Below, piece by piece: positions 5,617-5,662 of a DNA stretch of 5,662 bases. Numbering within the stretch: the stretch's first letter is position 1; every line of letters begins with the position of its first letter. This DNA comes from Scatosoma sp045645245. Lineage in GTDB: Bacteria; Bacillota; Clostridia; Christensenellales; Borkfalkiaceae. The translations under genes were made by a program, and so were the position numbers. The DNA lies in contig JAZRIK010000110.1 of assembly GCA_045645245.1 (NCBI GenBank), positions 1 to 5,662 of the forward strand. The letters are read 5' to 3'. The notes under the pieces are model-generated. The model did no database searches, was not told where the DNA came from, and saw only the letters and a program-made list of their open reading frames with translations.

Positions 5617-5662
5617 ATGGGAACGAGTTGCCCCGTTCCAGTTAACCGACTTATGGGACAAT
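5617..5662 (+). CDS. Start of an unrecognised ORF, running off the window
   Basis: An ATG at 5617 opens a frame that stays open to the window end (15 codons, MGTSCPVPVNRLMGQ). AAGGAG at 5603-5608 lies 8 nt upstream, a good ribosome binding site placed within the distal arm of the inverted repeat. The region 5620-5639 can also form a 6-bp GGAACG/CGTTCC hairpin inside the first codons. No promoter is evident between the terminator ending at 5577 and the ATG. The fragment is too short to assign a family, and an open stretch of this length could occur by chance; the case rests on the ribosome binding site. Confidence 0.35.
   Translation, partial: MGTSCPVPVNRLMGQ

Noticed and set aside
5447..5662. 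Insertion sequence or CRISPR array
   Set aside because: No transposase frame, no target-site duplication around the inverted repeat, and no regularly spaced direct repeats; the only direct repeat is the tRNA 3' end, present twice.

Overview
The window reads as a conserved chromosomal housekeeping block from a low-to-moderate GC Bacillota (Firmicutes) bacterium, most likely an uncultured Clostridia member. The evidence is the gene order rimO - pgsA - cinA - recA - rny, strong AGGAG-type ribosome binding sites, sigma-A type promoters, U-tailed intrinsic terminators, and the presence of RNase Y. The genus cannot be named from this sequence. All genes lie on the + strand.

Region 1-3417 is one probable transcription unit. 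It holds the 3' end of rimO (ribosomal protein S12 methylthiotransferase), pgsA (phosphatidylglycerophosphate synthase, overlapping rimO by 4 bases), a cinA-type gene whose N-terminal domain has lost its family motifs, and recA, closed by a strong terminator at 3385-3417. No promoter or LexA-type operator is visible in the short gaps of this unit. Region 3418-5244 is a monocistronic unit: a good sigma-A promoter, a leader of about 80 nt, rny (membrane-anchored RNase Y) and a perfect 14-bp stem terminator. Together the genes cover translation quality, phospholipid synthesis, pyridine-nucleotide salvage, recombination and mRNA decay. They are functionally mixed but commonly linked in Bacillota.

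Region 5296-5446 is a third unit: a full-consensus promoter, an intact 76-nt tRNA-Thr(GGU) and its own terminator.

Region 5447-5662 is the unusual part. It contains a 24-nt exact direct copy of the tRNA 3' end (5519-5542) followed by a second intrinsic terminator. Between the two copies lies an inverted piece of the same tRNA (5458-5471, possibly to 5490). On paper, inverting 5458-5521 would rebuild a continuous tRNA-like 3' half. An 18/19 inverted repeat (5511-5529 with 5591-5609) brackets the second terminator, and its distal arm supplies the Shine-Dalgarno of a small unrecognised ORF that runs off the window from 5617. This looks like a tRNA 3'-end junction: an attachment-site scar or edge of an integrated element, or a tRNA duplicate broken up by a palindromic repeat. 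No integrase or other mobile-element protein is present to decide between these.
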